This document shows positions 62,274-64,000 of a stretch of 64,000 nt of DNA, in pieces. Position 1 is the stretch's first letter, and each line of letters starts with the position of its first letter. The notes below the pieces were generated by a model. The model was not told where the DNA came from. It made no database searches and was given only the letters and a program-made list of their open reading frames with translations. The stretch is from Microbacter sp049976245 (GTDB lineage Bacteria > Bacteroidota > Bacteroidia > Bacteroidales > Paludibacteraceae), in contig JBMFIQ010000008.1 of NCBI GenBank assembly GCA_049976245.1, forward strand, positions 1-64,000, read 5' to 3'. The position numbers and the translations under genes are program-made.

Positions 62274-62676
62274 ACAATCGATATTTTTTGTTTTTTGAAA
62301 TTGTTCTTCAATCGTACAAAAAACTGTCTGTTGTTTAATTGTGAACCGAAATAAATGAACATGAACGATTTATGTATTGATCAGAAAAAAGGCAACAGAA
62401 AAGAAAAGAAATAAACAACATAATGGATGTTCGATGACATGCATTTCGGTAAAACTTGATGATCGAGCACACAAAACCACCTTTGAAACACAAAGTAATG
62501 TTTATGTTCGAGTTTCATGTGACCATTAAAAACAATAATAAACAGATGTAATGAATATAATTGGAAACAAGAAATGTTTTTTATATATTAGGCAAATATA
62601 CAACAAAAAAAATGAAATTAATAGGGTTAACCATGAATTTCAATTAAAATTATATTTAAAAAAGTCAATAATTTAC
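62274..62676. other. Intergenic stretch, no gene seen
   Basis: AT-rich, with short A/T runs and no convincing ORF, promoter pair or hairpin. The DUF2007 operon upstream and the secreted protein below point the same way, so promoters for leader copy 7 would have to lie here, but I see no TAnnTTTG box. Confidence 0.5.
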
Positions 62677-63684
62677 TTACTTCATAGAAGTGTCATTGAC
62701 ACTTTGTGAAGTTGGAAGATTCAAAGTATTGGAAGGATTCATTGCGACCTGAATTTCACCCAACAACGACTGAAAATTGCTGGCAAGCGCATAATAATGA
62801 TTGTGGTAAAAAATGGTATTGTTTTTCACTTTAACTTTCAAAACACTGCCGTTTTTGGAGTAAAAATGAATAATAAAAGCTTTGTTTTTATCAATATGTG
62901 AAACAAATGATGGGCCATATTGAGTTAATAAAGTCCAAATGGCTACGGCCGGCGGTACCACAAAATAAAAAATCGGATTCAATATGCCCAACCCGACATA
63001 AATAACAGGATAAGGGAGTATTTTCCAAATAGAAAATTTTTTAAAAATCATTTCATTGTCAATCAATGCATTCCAAATTTGCTGAATGACAAGCGGTTCT
63101 GTGGTGTCAACATAACGATAATTGGACAAAAAAGTATTGTCCGTGATCACGATGCGGTGAAATTGCTCAGCATATTGTGGAACAATGATATTTTCAAAAA
63201 AGTTGGCTTTTCTTTGAATCGCTTTGTAATACAATGCATTGGGGAGATTCGCAGAAATGGTACTGGTCTCTTTCGACAAAAGATGATTCATCTTTACCCA
63301 ATTATTGGGATTCACCCATAAATATTTTAATGCTAGAAGAGAAGCAAATCCTTTGAGATATCCTTCTTTGCGAATGCTTGAATAAGCCGTATCGGAATTT
63401 GTCGGATAGAGGAAAATGTGATCCGGCAGAAACAACAAATGTTTGTCTTGTCGGACTATTTGTGCAATTCCTTTGGTAAAACGATCGTTTTGGAAGTATA
63501 AAGTGTCAATGTATGTCCTTGGTTCTCTGGGCTGATCAAAACGACACACTTCAATAGCTGCAATGGAATCGTGAATGTGGACAAAAATCAACTCTTTGTC
63601 ATTTTTTCCAAAATAAATGGAAGTATTTGCATGTGCTAATGTAAATGAGGTCAGACAAAATAGAAAAAAATATTTTTTGACCAT
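62677..63684 (-). CDS. Unrecognised exported protein
   Basis: 335 residues of no family I can name. A signal peptide (MVKKYFFLFCLTSFTLAHAN) is clear. A second strongly hydrophobic stretch at about residues 218-245 (PVIYVGLGILNPIFYFVV and PAVAIWTLL) suggests a membrane anchor two-thirds along. The middle is rich in aromatic residues; the C-terminal part has a small beta-rich region before a polar tail. A good promoter and a 22-codon ORF precede it. There are no genes beyond in the window. Confidence 0.65.
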   Translation of the reverse strand: MVKKYFFLFCLTSFTLAHANTSIYFGKNDKELIFVHIHDSIAAIEVCRFDQPREPRTYIDTLYFQNDRFTKGIAQIVRQDKHLLFLPDHIFLYPTNSDTAYSSIRKEGYLKGFASLLALKYLWVNPNNWVKMNHLLSKETSTISANLPNALYYKAIQRKANFFENIIVPQYAEQFHRIVITDNTFLSNYRYVDTTEPLVIQQIWNALIDNEMIFKKFSIWKILPYPVIYVGLGILNPIFYFVVPPAVAIWTLLTQYGPSFVSHIDKNKAFIIHFYSKNGSVLKVKVKNNTIFYHNHYYALASNFQSLLGEIQVAMNPSNTLNLPTSQSVNDTSMK

Positions 63685-63701
63685 ACTAAGACATTTTGAT
63701 G

Positions 63702-63770
63702 TTATTTATGGCTTAAGAAACGTACTCCAAGAAAAGTAAGCAGATTATCTTGAAAATTCTTAAATTTCAT
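63702..63770 (-). CDS. Possible 22-codon leader ORF of the exported protein gene
   Basis: A 22-residue frame (begins MKFKNFQDN, ends RFLSHK) with a TAA stop 17 bases above the ATG of the 62677-63684 gene, inside its predicted transcript. It has the same length as the ORF in the interspersed leader but no sequence similarity to it. It could be chance. Confidence 0.25.
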   Translation of the reverse strand: MKFKNFQDNLLTFLGVRFLSHK

Positions 63771-63868
63771 GAAACAACAAAGTTGATTTATTTTTTTTTT
63801 ATTTCATCCTACTCTTTTCAACTCACTCAGTTGATAATGAATAATTTTACACTTTTTATTTTAATCTA

Positions 63869-63899
63869 CAAAAGTAACGCATTGTTTGCTAATTCGCAA
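63869..63899 (-). promoter_or_regulatory. Promoter of the terminal exported protein gene
   Basis: The minus strand reads TTG, 20 bases, TACTTTTG. Both boxes fit the Bacteroidetes consensus. It gives a leader of about 175 bases. The remaining sequence 63685-64000 has no other gene. Confidence 0.65.
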
Positions 63900-64000
63900 C
63901 GATTTTATAGTTAATATAGTGTAATATATTTAATGCTTTTCTTATTTTAGGTCTGTGAATATAGATTTTATTGTGAATCATGCTTTGCAAAATGACTAAA

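Overview
The window reads as a chromosomal segment of an anaerobic or fermentative member of the Bacteroidetes, most likely order Bacteroidales. This is inferred from content: Rpb6-type omega, BamD, a PorT-like barrel, lineage-typical TAnnTTTG promoter boxes and A-rich start regions, plus [FeFe]-hydrogenase and its maturases. Base composition is AT-rich and coding density is high. I see no rRNA, CRISPR array, prophage or insertion sequence.

Layout. About 0.2-3.6 kb: gpmA and a secreted beta-propeller/phosphoesterase. 4.2-12.9 kb: tRNA-Gly(CCC), a three-subunit [FeFe]-hydrogenase (hydC-hydB-hydA, plus strand) and a facing maturase operon (hydG-hydF-hydE, minus strand), so enzyme and H-cluster assembly sit together. 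13-21.8 kb: an ABC-F protein with a dead second ATPase site, a large uncharacterised protein, cytidine deaminase, the bamD-rpoZ-coaBC operon, a tiny lysine-rich ORF and three tRNAs. 22-30.5 kb: nspC, yjbQ and a heme/tetrapyrrole block hemA-hemC-hemD-hemB-hemL-hemE covering glutamyl-tRNA to coproporphyrinogen. 31-43.3 kb: esterases, a DUF354 protein, and tgt, mtaB, acyl-CoA ligase, patatin, helicase and tsaB. 43.6-50.9 kb: yicC-gmk, porT-like gene, gpmI, prfB with its programmed frameshift, a DedA protein and a glycosyltransferase. 51-57.4 kb: a plus-strand locus of DUF134, two NifX-like proteins, DUF89, a MIP18-type protein, a methyltransferase-NifX fusion, an HD-domain gene cut by an amber codon, a radical SAM protein, def and a thioesterase. 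57.7-64 kb: a secreted DUF2807-like protein, ogt, pyrC, a TIGR01777 epimerase, a DUF2007 protein and an unrecognised secreted protein.

Two things stand out. First, a repeat of about 94 nt occurs seven times in good condition and twice in decayed form. It always ends in the sequence GACGTATGAAA or a close variant, and in most copies that ATG is the start codon of the next gene. It therefore behaves like a portable leader that delivers a start codon to unrelated genes. It opens with its own ATG and often encodes a 22-residue peptide, and its two halves can also pair as RNA. I cannot match it to a named family. Second, the 51-56 kb NifX/DUF89/methyltransferase-NifX/HD/radical SAM locus looks like an undescribed metal-cofactor or metabolite-repair set.
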